In this document: one piece after another, positions 10,057 to 21,454 of the stretch | Layout of the letters: every line of letters begins with the position of its first letter | Numbering within the stretch: position 1 is the first letter of the stretch | Assembly (NCBI GenBank): GCA_022496805.1 | Contig: CM040087.1 | Span: forward strand, 28,172,253-28,236,252 | Origin: Pohlia nutans | Taxonomy: Eukaryota; Streptophyta; Bryopsida; Bryales; Mniaceae | Length of the DNA: 64,000 bases | Reading direction: 5' to 3' | Position numbers and translations under genes: made by a program | Notes under the pieces: model-generated | The model's input: only the letters and a program-made list of their open reading frames with translations | Databases searched by the model: none | What the model was told of the DNA's origin: nothing

Positions 10057-10809
10057 AGCGAGTTGAACTGGCAACATACTTAGTGACTACGTTTGTTAAA
10101 AATCATGAAACGTTGACCATGGATAACATCTACAAGTTTAGGATAAAAGCAGTGATTTGTTACAAAGGTTGATGACTTGTTAGTTGTAGAGGTTGATGAC
10201 TTGGTTAGTTACAAAGGTTGATGACTTAGTTACAAAGGTTGATGACATGTCAGTTACGGAGGTTTATGACTTGTTAGTTCCAAAGGTTGATGACATGCAT
10301 AAGATGTCATATCTATGTGCTTGAGGTCTCTTAGTATAGGTTATCTCCTTCGAACATGTGGTTTTCTCTCTGTTTTGTATAGCTCTAGTAGTAACTTTTC
10401 TCTCTATTCAAACATGTGGTAATCTTTGAGCATCAACAACATCATGCCAAATATAGAGCGTTCCAATGATATGCTAAGGGTGGTTTAGCAACCAATCATC
10501 CTTATAGAGGATAGTAGCATGTGTGCCAATTTTTAGCATCAAATCATGAAATTCTAATTTTTGTAAAACCGCCAATCATATGACTGCTATGAAAGTCGAT
10601 TTTTTTGTATCAATCAAACACCATAGTGCTTTGATTCATACAGTACAATCCCATGAAATTCCATAAACTCAATCGATTAGTAGATGAGTCCATGAGGTAA
10701 TGGCGAATTTCTAATCATATTTATATTTTCAAAATGGCGTCGATCATTTCCAACACCTCTCCCTAAAATGCTTCAACTTTTAACATGCCAACAATCCTTT
10801 AGGGGTTAA
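9945..10809. mobile_element. Possible TTAA MITE spanning a minisatellite
   Basis: The left end TTAA-CCCGTAAAGGACTGTG at 9945 may pair with the right end CAATCCTTTAGGGGTTAA (TTAA at 10,806-10,809). The reverse complement of the latter is CCCCTAAAGGATTGTTGG. Pairing is not certain because the left end itself is duplicated. Confidence 0.4.
10152..10300. repeat. Imperfect minisatellite, GTTACAAAGGTTGATGACTT units
   Basis: Five to six units of about 20-30 bp built on GTTACAAAGGTTGATGACTT, with variants (TGTAGAGG, TACGGAGG, TCCAAAGG). Irregular spacing comes from an optional GTTAGTT insert between units. Confidence 0.75.
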
Positions 10810-10924
10810 TAATGCTGAAAGATAATATAGTAGTCAATTTTTTACTCTTCAAATTTTAGTACTACATGCAATTTAACCTTGAAGTTACATTTGTGAACTT
10901 ATCTCATTGGTTACACGTTATTTT

Positions 10925-12333
10925 TCAAAAGGGTACACTTACAAACAAAACTAAGTATTGATTTGAAACTTTTCCATTCAAACAACCATATCATGAGCAT
11001 CAATGGGCAAAGTCCAAAAGTGAATTTGCAAAAGTTGTAGTGAGCGAAATATAACACATTACTAATGAAGTTTGAAGAGAAACTCAATTGTGATTTGAAA
11101 GAAAATGAATTTCAAAGTTAGCCATGTCTAAAACTCGGTTTTGTGCGCTACAAGTTGGAAGTACTTTAAATTTTGTGAATTTTTTCTTATAGCTTCAATA
11201 AAACTTTTTGTGCCTTGGCATGTTGGTATACATCGTTTTAGACTGTTGTACGCAAAAATTGAAGGAAGTTGACATTTATAGAATTTAAAATATCGACAAT
11301 TTGACAAACATGCAAATGATGTTGGTTTTCACGATATTTGAATTTTTTTTTGGATTTGAGAGTTTGGGACTGCATTGGCCATTGTATAGAGAGCATAGGT
11401 TGCAATATGACCATTGTTACATCTTAATGCCTTCACATTTGAAATAGTTGTTGAATAGCCAAAGTGTTCAATTTATATATTAGAGTTGTATGATGCAGTT
11501 TTTTGGTTTGACTTTTTTGTACAAAGTGTAGGGTTCATGATGCACATACTCAATTAACCAATTGATAAACTTGTTTTTTCTGTGTTCAGTATCATCAAAA
11601 TATTGTCAATTTTATGAAAGTCAGTGTAATTTCTGGCAGTTTGAATTTTTTGATCATATGGAAAATAATATGTTTTTTAATTTTGATTTGTAGGATTGAT
11701 TATGTGCGTCATAAACTCTAGTTTTTGTACAAAAATCCTAAACCAAAAAACTACATCGTATAGCTCCAATATATAAATTGAACGCATTGGCCTATTCAAC
11801 ATCTATTTCAAATGTAAAGGCATTAAGATGTAACAATGGTCATATTGCAACCTATGCTCTCTATACAATGGCCAATGCAGTCCCAAACTCTCAAATCCAA
11901 AAAAAAATTCAAATATCGTGAAAACCAACATCATTTGCATGTTTGTCAAATTGTCGATATTTTAAATTCTATAAATGTCAACTTCCTTCAATTTTTGCGT
12001 ACAACAGTCTAAAACGATGTATACCAACATGCCAAGGCACAAATTTTTTTATTGAAGCTATAAGAAAAAATTCACAAAATTTAAAGTACTTCCAACTTGT
12101 AGCACACAAAACCGAGTTTTAGACATGGCTAACTTTGAAATTCATTTTCTTTCAAATCACAATTGAGTTTCTCTTCAAACTTCATTAGTAATGTGTTATA
12201 TGTCGCACACTACAACTTTTGCAAATTCACTTTTGGACTTTGCCCATTGATGCTCATGATATGGTTGTTTGAATGGAAAAGTTTCAAATCAATACTCAGT
12301 TTTGCTCGTCACTGTACCCTTCTGAAAAAAAAT
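10925..12333. repeat. Giant palindrome, about 637-bp arms
   Basis: The left arm, about 10,925-11,561, is repeated in reverse complement at about 11,695-12,333 with a loop of about 133 bp. Examples are GGTACACTTACAAACAAAAC / GTTTTGCTCGTCACTGTACC at the outer ends and TCAATTTATATATT / AATATATAAATTGA near the loop. The arms differ by scattered substitutions. Neither arm has a convincing ORF. It may be part of a fold-back transposon or a natural hairpin-RNA locus. Confidence 0.85.
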
Positions 12334-13173
12334 CCGCAATCCAGTTTGTGCAACTATTGAAATACATATCCACAAAACTAAAAACTACAGAATACATACA
12401 AATACATTGTAAGGAAATTCCTCCGTGTGTAGGAAGATGTTTGGGTTCTGGATGGTCTGTGGACGAGAGCTAGTTATCTGTGCATGACAGTGGTAAAGAT
12501 AGGACACGTGCCATGACCTGAGAGATAAAGAGTAGTTTGGAAGGAAACTATGGGCGATATGTATACTGCTAATCACATTGGGGGTATAAACGTTAATGTT
12601 GGTTTGTTTTTTTTGTCGATCCGGATGTGAATTTTCATGATTTCGGAGGTTCAAGTTTTGCTCGTTCCCTTCTGGGTGCCTGATTTTGATTGCCAAGTTT
12701 ATTAGGCCCACCAATTCTCCATATAAAAGCTTCTTGTAAATCGTACATTTCTGAGTATGTTTCGGTTTTAAAATCATGTAAAATCGACATATTTTTTGTG
12801 CTGCATGTATCATACATTTGACAAAAATTATGCAAAATTGGATTGGAATTTATACAACATCAAAGACAGGCACCCCCAGATCATGTCTATATGTCCGACA
12901 AAATACGGTCTGTTTTGGATGTTATAATATCAAAATCCAGCCGTCAGATGTGAGTCTAAATTTGGGATGTCGTCCAACAACGAGAAAATTCTATTTTATA
13001 CAGTTGTATTCCAAAAATAGCCCTTGTAGTTCTCTCTAGATGAAAAATAACAAAAACACAGAAAATCGGTATTCTGCCTAGAACACCTCTGGGCGCTAAA
13101 GGGTTGATTGCATTTCAATTCCCCATCATGGCACCATATTCACATGCCTTGAAGTTCCTATTGTGATTGTTTG
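12334..13173. other. Intergenic with one isolated TTAA-type terminus
   Basis: No gene recognised. A right-end-like sequence GGGCGCTAAAGGGTTGA ends near 13,107. It shares CGCTAAAGGGTT with the right terminus of the piggyBac element at 20,713, so it may be the remnant end of a related element whose left end I could not locate. Confidence 0.4.
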
Positions 13174-13630
13174 AGCCCTCTTTACACTAGAGGCGAGAAG
13201 CGGTGGAGAAAACCTCACAAGGGCCATGGCTCATCCTTGAGAAGCCAACCCTTGAACTTGACGGCCTTTGGATATAGTGTAAAGTGAGAAGGGGCCACAA
13301 AACAAAGTGTTGATTTTTTAAAATAAAGTTCTTACATATTTCTAAAAACAAAATTATTGGTTGAGAGAATTTTGGCCAAACGGCCCCCCGGATTTTGCGT
13401 TAGACTCACCTCTTGAGGTGGTCTTGATGCAAAATCCGGAGGGCTTGGAAAATGTGCACTTTTGTTGCCAAGAAGGACAAAGTGTTGTCCATGTCATTTT
13501 CTCCTCCTTCCGTCCCTTGGACTCAAAATTTCGGGTGTAAAGTGACATTCTTTGGTCTTCTCGGTTTCTAGGCCTCCCATTGGCTGAAATTTCTTTCCTC
13601 ACGACTTATAGTCTCTAGTGTAAAGAGGCC
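13174..13630. mobile_element. MITE with GCCTCTTTACACTAGAG terminal repeats
   Basis: Left end GAGCCCTCTTTACACTAGAGG and right end TCTAGTGTAAAGAGGCCC are inverted. Interior blocks also pair imperfectly (GGATTTTGCGTTAGACTCACC region against GATGCAAAATCCGG). It resembles TTA-target Harbinger-like MITEs; TTA follows the right end, but the left duplication is not clear. Confidence 0.5.
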
Positions 13631-13632
13631 CT

Positions 13633-13831
13633 TAGAGCATCCTCAGTCATCTCCCTCTAAGCTCATGGCAAACCAAATCCTATCTTTTGACTGACCTAAA
13701 ATTAGAAAATGAAATTACCATCATTAGAAGCGCACCTAAATAAAAGTGAGATATTTCTCAAGAAAAAAAAATTATAAAAACTTGACGTAGGTGAAATCCC
13801 TCATTGAAAACACCACATTTTCAAAATTTAA
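13633..13831. mobile_element. Left half of a long-TIR MITE split by the piggyBac insertion
   Basis: Starts AGAGCATCCTCAGTCATC. From 13,667 (GGCAAACCAAATCC) to 13,831 it is the reverse complement of 20,840-21,003. Its last four bases are the TTAA target. It continues at 20,718. Confidence 0.8.
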
Positions 13832-13835
13832 CCCT

Positions 13836-15399
13836 TTAACCCTAAACGTATCAGGGTGTCCCTGGAATTGACAATTTGAGAAAAAACATTATGAACTACC
13901 ATTTTGAAGAATAATCTGGAATTGATATACAAATGAAAGTTCTAGATCTTGAATTTTAGATTCCATCCGTACGGTTTGATTCACTAATACAATCACCAAT
14001 ATTTAATTATAAAATTTGAAAGTTAAAATTAAAAATTCCTTCTAAATTCGATTACAAACTAAATTTCAATATTTTTTGAGTAAATTTTTTTGGAATGAGT
14101 TTGAAATGAGATACTCTTAAATGTGGTGATACTTTGAAATTTTTGTGTTTCTTAAATTTATGACCTCATTTTTCACGATTCCACTTTGAACTAAATTCAA
14201 TGCAATTTTGGCTTGGTCAACGACTAGACATACTTCTACATTTGTAATTTTAGAAAAATATGTACAGTGGGGTCCAACATGGAATGGCGTTTTTGGTTTC
14301 GCAGTGAGAAAAATTTCAGTACTGCCAACTTTGAAAGCCTCCCGAGAGCTCAAATATTGGTATTTTACCACGAAAATTCTACCAGAGACTTATCTTTAAG
14401 TTAATTATATGTATGCCAAACTTCAAGGCCAAAAGATTCACCCAAAAAAAGTTATTCAGAATCTACCAACATTGGTAGCTGTGGAAATGTTTTCACTGCT
14501 GCCAACTTTGACAGCCTCCCAAAGATTGAATTAATTATTTTTTTGCCATAAAATTCTAGGAAAAAAAACTTCTTTATGTTAATAACATATGATAAAAATT
14601 TCAAGGCCAAAAGATTAATACAAAAAACGATATTAACAATCTACCAACATGTGTAGTTGTGGGAAACAATGGGGGAAACTACACACATTGGTAGATTGTA
14701 AATAATTTTCTTTGTATAGATTTTTTGACCTTGAAATTTGGCATGAATGATTTTGTCATAAAGAGCATGTTGTACCAAAAATTTCATGGTAAATAGACAA
14801 TTTCTCAACCATAGGGAGGGTGTCAAAGTTGGTAGCAAAGTTTCCCCCATTGTTTCCCACAACTACACATGTTGGTAGATTGTCAATATATTTTTTGTAT
14901 TAATCTTCTGGCCTTGAAATTTTTATCATATGTTATTAAGATAAAGAAGTTCTTTTTCCAAGAATTTCATGGCAAAAAAAAATTAATTCAATCTTTGGGA
15001 GGTTGTCAAAGTTGGCAGCAGTGAATAACTACCAATGTTGGTAGATTTTGAATAACGTTTTTTTGGTGAATCTTTTGGCCTTGAAATTTGGCATACATAT
15101 AATTAACTTAAAGATAAGTCTCTGGTAAAATTTTCGTGGTAAAATACCAATATTTGAGCTCTCGGGAGGCTTTCAAAGTTGGCAGTACTGAAATTTTTCT
15201 CACTGCGAAACCAAAAACGCCATTCCATGTTGGACCCCACTGTACTCTAGGATGACTAAATCCAGCCATTAGATAGGACAACTTGGTGAAGAATCTCCAA
15301 AAAATTGGATGAGTTTCATCCAAGCATTGATGAGAACGTGAGAAGGCTTTGAATTCATTCGTGATCCAGTTTCTGGACTCTGGGACGTTTAGGGGTGAC
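13836..15399. mobile_element. Possible MITE nested in the piggyBac left end
   Basis: TTAA-CCCTAAACGTATCAGGG starts at 13,836. A right-end-like CTCTGGGACGTTTAGGGG ends at 15,395 but is followed by TGAC rather than TTAA. The right part (15,355-15,395) carries ATCCAGTTTCTGGACTC, matching the subterminal palindrome of the 330-bp family D elements. Alternatively this is the element's own left arm. Confidence 0.45.
14263..15244. repeat. Long palindrome built of ~175-bp modules
   Basis: The arm 14,263-14,679 recurs in reverse complement at 14,840-15,244 around a 160-bp loop. The outer ends TACAGTGGGGTCCAACATGG and its complement are almost perfect. Within each arm a module containing TGCCAACTTTGAAAGCCTCCC and AAGGCCAAAAGATT is repeated (near 14,324 and 14,499), and a third diverged module sits in the loop. 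No coding capacity seen. Confidence 0.85.
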
Positions 15400-16855
15400 C
15401 GTTCACATTCAGTGGTCGGAGGGAATATGGGTTGACAATGCACAAATGTTAATTGAGCCAGGCATGGAGAGAGGGATAATTTTTTCCACATGTAACCGTA
15501 GGATCAGAGGGTGTATAAGACGTTGAACATCGTGAATCTTTGAAATTTCAAGTTGGAGGCCCCAGTGCACAGATGAATCGATTTGACCACACGAATCTTG
15601 CGTTGACTTTTGCGGGCAATGGCAGAAGTGCTGCAATCAAGCTTCACGTGTAATTTCTGTGACGCACAACAAATATGAACGGTGCGCAAACGGATTGGAG
15701 TATGTAGTTAGCTATCGTATGCACTCATGTGCGATGAAAAAATCAGGAGGTGTGATCGACAATTGAGCTTGCAGTTGTTGACAGTGCAATGTAGATCGCT
15801 GTGTATGAGAATATGAGAATCTAACTTGCACGAGCTTTGCACAAGGAAAATGAAACGAGAACATGAATCAGACAACTCCAGTACTGCAATAGTATAGAAA
15901 CACACTTAGTTTGCATTGCAAATCGGAAATCCATATACAGGTGAAGAACAAAAACCTTCGATTCTATGAAGGTCGGTTTCATATTCCGGGCAAAGCAGAA
16001 AAGTTACGTGCATGAAGAAAACCACCGTGGTCAGCACTGGTTAGATGGAAGCATCATCTGCCCAAGTGACGTCAAGGCCGGGTTTTTTCCCAAAAAGGTG
16101 GCACTATTATATACAAAAAAGAACTAGTCGTACTGTAGAAGCCCGTTGCAACTACCTGCCGCCATCACATGAAGATGAAGTTGGAGCCGTTACGCTGCTC
16201 CATGCTGGCAGCCTCGCCATGAGCTCGACGTGTACAACAGGCTCCATCGTGCACAGAAAGGTGTGCACGTACTCCGTCATCGCGATTGCACCCATATTCA
16301 CAGAAATTATACATTGCGTTGGGCTGCTACTGAAAACCCTTCAGCCGTTGACCAGGTACACAAGACTATACACTCCTGCAACTCGTGACAGCGTCAACGA
16401 CCTTCGAAACTGCAACATCTCAAACTGAACTGCAACATCTCAAACTGAACTGCAACTTTGCAAGCCACTGTGTAAACAAAACACCAAAGGTGATTCCATA
16501 TTAGACCATCATGGACCACCATTGTAGAGAACTGATTAGCCTTGGAGACCTCGGCTAAGCCTGTGGACGTCCCAGATCCGGCCACCTGCGCCACGCGCTC
16601 CCTGTACAGTGGCCGACCCCTGAAAAGTAGTGAACAATGGCGTTGAATATAGCTGTGGCCTCGAATACAGAAGTGTCCAGTGCTCCCGACTGAGCCCTGC
16701 ACATGGACAACACACATTGGCCCAAAATACATCGCAAGTACCCAGAATGGACTGACAAGTGGTGCTGTCCCCGGTCCATCCGAAATTTTGTCCAGGCACT
16801 TTTTGGTACTCCAGGGCGTCACTCACCACCGCATCGGGTAGTGTGATTTAAAAAA

Positions 16856-19800
16856 TCAACTTCCTTCGTGTAGGAAAACGCCTCCACATGAAATGCACAT
16901 TCGGCCAGTCCGGGGAAGGACCCCGCAAAACTTGCATTTTCGTCTGAATTTAGTCATTGTCAAGCCGTGCACAGCGGGCACCGACAGCTTCCACTTTGAC
17001 ACACAGCCTCGCCGTACTTGCCAACCCGCACACAGCTCCTCAACCAATTTCAGCTGAAAGTTCAAGTAGCTCTTGGGCTCATAGCCTAAGCTTCCACACA
17101 TACTGTGATACAAAATATAGGAATTCACCGCGGCCATGTCCAAGAGAAAGTAAAATAGCCTATGCCACCATTTCCTAGAGCGCACTTGTGACGTATATGT
17201 GCCACGCATTTGGTCGGCAACATCAACGCCCTTCATCCACTTGGTGTAGGCCTTGTGGATGGGGGACGTATCAAACCGCTGCTCCACTCCATGAACACGC
17301 CGTGTGACTTGACATTCAACTCCCGGGAGGGGAATCGGGCGAAATATGGACAATAAAAGCATGACGGGCTTCTTGTCCACCCAAGTAATTGCCGCCAACT
17401 TGCGCGTCTTATGCATACGCCATGACAGAGTGCCCTGCGGATACGTCGAAAACAATTTCGTATTCGTGATGGATTTTGGAAGGCCTATGCGATTCGGGCG
17501 CACCGTGCCGCAACCAAATGTGCCTTTCGCTGCCAAATCAACAAGCAACTTCGGCGATGTAAAGAAGTTGTCGGTGAAGACAATGTGATGCTTGCCATTC
17601 AAGCCGGCCATGAGATTCGACACTACTCCATAGCCGGTTTTCGCCTCGCCCCGTGCCGCACCTCTGAGAGAGACACTGAGACTCGCACCGGTGTAAACCT
17701 CAAACGAATGGACATATTTTGACACGGCATCCGCGATGCACCAAACTTTGATATCCCATTTCGTAGGTTTACTCGGGAGATACTGACGAATTGGACAAAA
17801 CTTCCCCTTGTAGCGCACCATTAGTTCATCGACAGTCAGCTCCTAGTGCAAGTTCCAATTCTGTTGACACCGATCACGTACCTCATCGAGAAGCCACCGA
17901 ATTTTGCACAACTTGTCTCCAATCCTCGCCCGCGTTTGGACGGTATCATCCACAACATGAAGGCACCGTGAAATGTCCTCATACCGTCGGCGTGACATAA
18001 TGGACGATGTAAATGGATAAAATGCAATGAAGGTACCTTCTTCGACCAATAACAACGGTGGTTCGGGAGACGTTTGATGCCAAAAAGGAGGCTCAATCCC
18101 AAAAAGGCTTTGAGCTCCTCGCGTTGCAAAGGCCACCAATGCGGCCCTACAAGAGGATAACCCTTCGCGGTGACCTCTTCACTGGCATAACGATTCGTTT
18201 CATGACAAATTTTGTCCAACGTTCTGTGGGTCCAGAACTTTCTGAACAACGACTCGTATGTTGCTGGGAGGCGGCCAAATCCAAAACTCGGTCCAGGGGA
18301 CTCACCTCTGAAAATTGTGTCCTCATGTGAATAATCGGCGTTGTCAGCAGTCCACATTGACTCCCCATACAGGTCAGCAAAAGTCGGAGGCTTAGGCTCT
18401 TGCAATCGACGTCGTCCTCGTCCTCTCTGTGACGGTTGTGACTGGCGCAGCGTTGCACGTACCGGTTGTGGAGGACGTGGCGGTCGCCACGAGATATTGC
18501 CGCACTTGGCGCGGCCTCGCACACGCATTACGCCAAGCCGCAGTTGGACCGTGGATGATGGACTACCGGCGCCCATTCCGTCAGTGCCAGGTGAGTCCTT
18601 CGAAGATCGACGGCCATGAGCCACACAAACTCCGACACTGTTGGGCGTCACACACGTGGGTATGGTCGATGAGTTCGGAGCGCCAGCCTGAATTGGCGTG
18701 GCCGGGCTGTCACTGCAGGCGCGTCATGCGCCAGTGTCAGCGGCCGAGGTGCTTGCGGGGTCGCCAGGTAAGGCACCTGCCATGTCACTGTTACTGGTGG
18801 TCCCCACGGGGCATGCACTCCCATGCAGTCCATCGGCATGCACTATTCCATCCGAACTGTGCCGAAGTCCGGTACTGGGCAGGTCCAATTCAAGACTCGG
18901 CGGCCACTCTCTTTCGTCGGCAATCCATAAATCCACCAGATCATCGTCAACATTATTACTCATCGTGTAGGACGAGGCATGGCCATCACCTCCACTGTCC
19001 TCCCCATCGTCCAAGCCATCGATATCATTCTCAGGCAGCTGTGAGCTACCCAGTGGACAAATTACTTGTAGTACGCCAAACGGAACGTGACGCACTTCAC
19101 CATCGTCGCACTGCACCACATAGAGCACTTGGCGTGTACTTGCAGGTTTGAAGGAATGCACAGCAAAGCCACACATGAACTCACCAAATCGAGGGTCATC
19201 GGCGTTGAGTCGTAGTATGTCCGCACAGGGCATACGCACTGGTACAGGCTTCGTTATCGCTCTAGGCAGCGACACGTAGGGCAGCGCACCGATCAAGGAA
19301 CCACGGAGAAGGCCTTCACACTAGGTATGTTGCGCCTGCCCGGGTCTGGTGGCACCGACGGTCGAGGCAAATGTGCAGCAGTGGCGGCCGTAGTTGCAGT
19401 ATCGACGATTGGAGTGGCAGTCCTCTCATTCTCATCGGAGTCCACTGCAGTCAGCACTGGGGTTGTCAAGCATGTCTGCGGCTCTGGAGATCTCGCGAAC
19501 AGCGAGGTCGATGCTCGCTCTGGCGACGTGTGCTGCGCTGCCTGCAGCGTACGGTCTATTGCTCCGCGTATGGGAAGGAGACCCGATGAGGAGGGACGCT
19601 TCTTCTTCCCTGGTTTCAATGCTCCTGCCTTCGCTTGACGCTTCAGTGTTCCTGGCTCTCCCGACATTGAGATCGTGGTCCGGCCACAGGTCCTCCCGAA
19701 GTACACGGTACACGTCTGCGGAGAATCCACGAGGGTGGCCTTCAGGTCGTTGCTCGCGCCACCCCAAAATTTTGGCAGTGTGATAGTAGAACAGAAAACG

Positions 19801-19995
19801 GAGTCCTTGTGGTGTGTTGTTTCTTGCAATTCCTGGCTTCACTCGTCTCTGCAGTAGAAAACTAGGATTCAAAAGTCTAAGAATGCAGGATATTTGTGAC
19901 GGCGACGCTCTTTCACTTTCCAGTGCCCACACTGCTATCAAACATCGAGCTCTTTGCAGTACAGTCAGGCGGCGTGCATTCTCAAGATCGGCCAT
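16856..19995 (-). pseudogene. piggyBac-type transposase (DDE_Tnp_1_7), frameshifted
   Basis: The C-terminal ORF (17,821 to 16,856) has KTGYGVV, FTDNFFTSPKLL and KGVDVADQM blocks and ends in a Cys-x2-Cys...Cys-x2-Cys...His zinc-binding tail. The family's three catalytic Asp residues are all present: at 17,828-17,830 (VDELMVRYKG), 17,570-17,572 (TDNFF) and 17,222-17,224 (GVDVADQ). Breaks: an in-frame TAG at 17,843-17,845 just before the first Asp block, a frameshift near 18,035-18,043 between the YWSKK and SSIMSRRR blocks, and a TGA at 18,724-18,726. The frame also changes near 19,300 and 19,690 if the upstream ORFs belong to the same protein. Upstream parts include a basic KPGKKKR stretch and a small-domain-like segment (YVVQCDDGEVRHVPFG). 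The ATG at 19,995 opens the first ORF. It encodes a DNA transposase, now presumably inactive. Confidence 0.85.
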
Positions 19996-20678
19996 GCTTC
20001 ATTCTCACTACTCTTCTCAAGCTTGTTCACTTATATTGTGAACTCATGATACTGTAGGAAAGATTAGACGCATTCTTACTTGATCTATGTTCAATGATGT
20101 GAAACTTGTGCACGTAAAGAATTAGTGGCATCTACTTGTAGATAGGCTGCGTAGAGACTTGAGTAACCGTAGCATTAGCTAGTAGAAATTATGTTCTTGG
20201 AATTGCAATGCATCGACAGGCCGGCGGTGTTCAATGCTCTGTGAAAGAACTGCTATGAAAAAAATTTGAAATTTCAAACCATATTGCTTGAGCCAATGCG
20301 TTGTAGACGTGTGGCAGGGGCTGTTTGCAGAGTAAGACTTTTTATATGTTAGTTTTGTGTTTCCAAAGCAATGTAAATGACGTATGTACAAACTTCTGGG
20401 CCCGTAATTACACTTTTAGAAGCACAGGGCAGCACAAGTAACCGCCATGCAAAACTGCCCTTTTACTTGACGTACACACTAAAAATTACAATAATCAGTT
20501 GTCCAAATCACATTGGATGTAGTGAAATTTTTCTCCAAAGTTGACATGAATCCAATCAAGACGCTCTACATAATTATGTGCACGCTCAATTCTTGCACAA
20601 GTCACTACAGAAGCTTCAGTAATTTCCTTGGACAGAAATCATCCATATTCACAGAAATAGAGCAACTCAAACTCATCC

Positions 20679-20699
20679 GGCGTCCAGATTCTGGACGCC
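20679..20699. promoter_or_regulatory. Subterminal palindrome of the piggyBac element
   Basis: GGCGTCCAGA-T-TCTGGACGCC is a perfect 10-bp inverted repeat around one base, 14 bp inside the right terminus. The TCCAG-N3-CTGGA core also occurs about 20 bp from the ends of family D MITEs. Possible transposase-binding site; function inferred. Confidence 0.55.
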
Positions 20700-20717
20700 G
20701 ACGCGCTAAAGGGTTAA

Positions 20718-21004
20718 AGGGAGTGTGGTTAATTTTGCTTTAAAATGGAAAGATACTCTCTTACTCCCTCTATATTTATGAAATTTAGAGGATGTGAGGG
20801 AGAATCTTTCCATTTTTAAGCAAGATTTGGTGCACTCCCTTTAAATTTTGAAAGTAAGGTGTTTTCAATGAGGGGTTTCACCTACGTCAAATTTTTACAA
20901 TTTTTTTTCTTGAGAAATATCTCACTTTTATTTAGACGCGCTTCTAATGATGGTAATTTCAGTTTCTAATTTTAGGTCAGTCAAAAGATAGGATTTGGTT
21001 TGCC
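20718..21004. mobile_element. Right half of the MITE split by the piggyBac insertion
   Basis: Continues the host MITE after the TTAA: AGGGAGTGTGG..., a hairpin centre near 20,785, then the complement of 13,667-13,831 down to GGATTTGGTTTGCC. The outermost ~35 bp present at the left end (GAGCATCC...) are missing on this side. Confidence 0.8.
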
Positions 21005-21454
21005 GCGGGCCAAACAAATTGTGCACCAGTGGTATCCAGAGTGCTGGTGGAGTTGCTATAATTAGTCAGGGACATTGCCGCTATTTGCAGCTATCGGCAC
21101 GTGAATGTACTGTACTGTACAGTAGAATTGAAGAAAAGTGAGTGTGAGTGTGATAGACACTGCGCTCCAAAACGAGAAAAAAGAAGAGAAAAGGTATATC
21201 TGAGATCTCGTGCGTTTGAAACTGAATCACTACACATCTTCAATTTTAAAATGGTAAAATTGAAATTTATCCAATCACTATATATCGTCATTCATGTGGA
21301 CGGAGGTTTTCCATGCAAGTTACAGTGGTTTGCACATTGACAGGGCTACCTGATTGTTCGGAAGACCGACTCCAGTTACACCCAAACCTCCTCATTTCCC
21401 TCTCTCTATTATTCACTCAATTCTGCAATAGCATAACATTCAGCATAACATTCA

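Larger units (their letters stand above)
13832..20713 (-). mobile_element. piggyBac-type transposon, 6.9 kb, TTAA flanked, degenerate
   Basis: TTAA lies at 13,828-13,831 and 20,714-20,717. The termini are CCCTTTA... and ...TAAAGGG, the CCC/GGG plus TTAA signature of the piggyBac superfamily. A minus-strand transposase (16,856-19,995) belongs to the DDE_Tnp_1_7 family. The insertion point is proven internally: left flank joined to right flank gives CAAAATTTAAAGGGAGTG, and the other arm of the host MITE has exactly that sequence (20,830-20,847, complement). The left 1.5 kb holds a fold-back structure and may include a secondary MITE inserted at TTAA 13,836-13,839. 15,400-16,850 is non-coding subterminal DNA. 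Confidence 0.85.

Noticed and set aside
12385..12813. 142-codon minus ORF
   Set aside because: No recognisable domain, atypical composition, and no splice partner; lies in repeat-rich intergenic DNA.
16045..16428. 127-codon plus ORF in the piggyBac left region
   Set aside because: No domain features; lies on the strand opposite the transposase in non-coding subterminal DNA.
18429..19151. 240-codon plus ORF across the transposase region
   Set aside because: Opposite-strand shadow of the GC-rich transposase; His/Arg/Cys-rich reading without family features.
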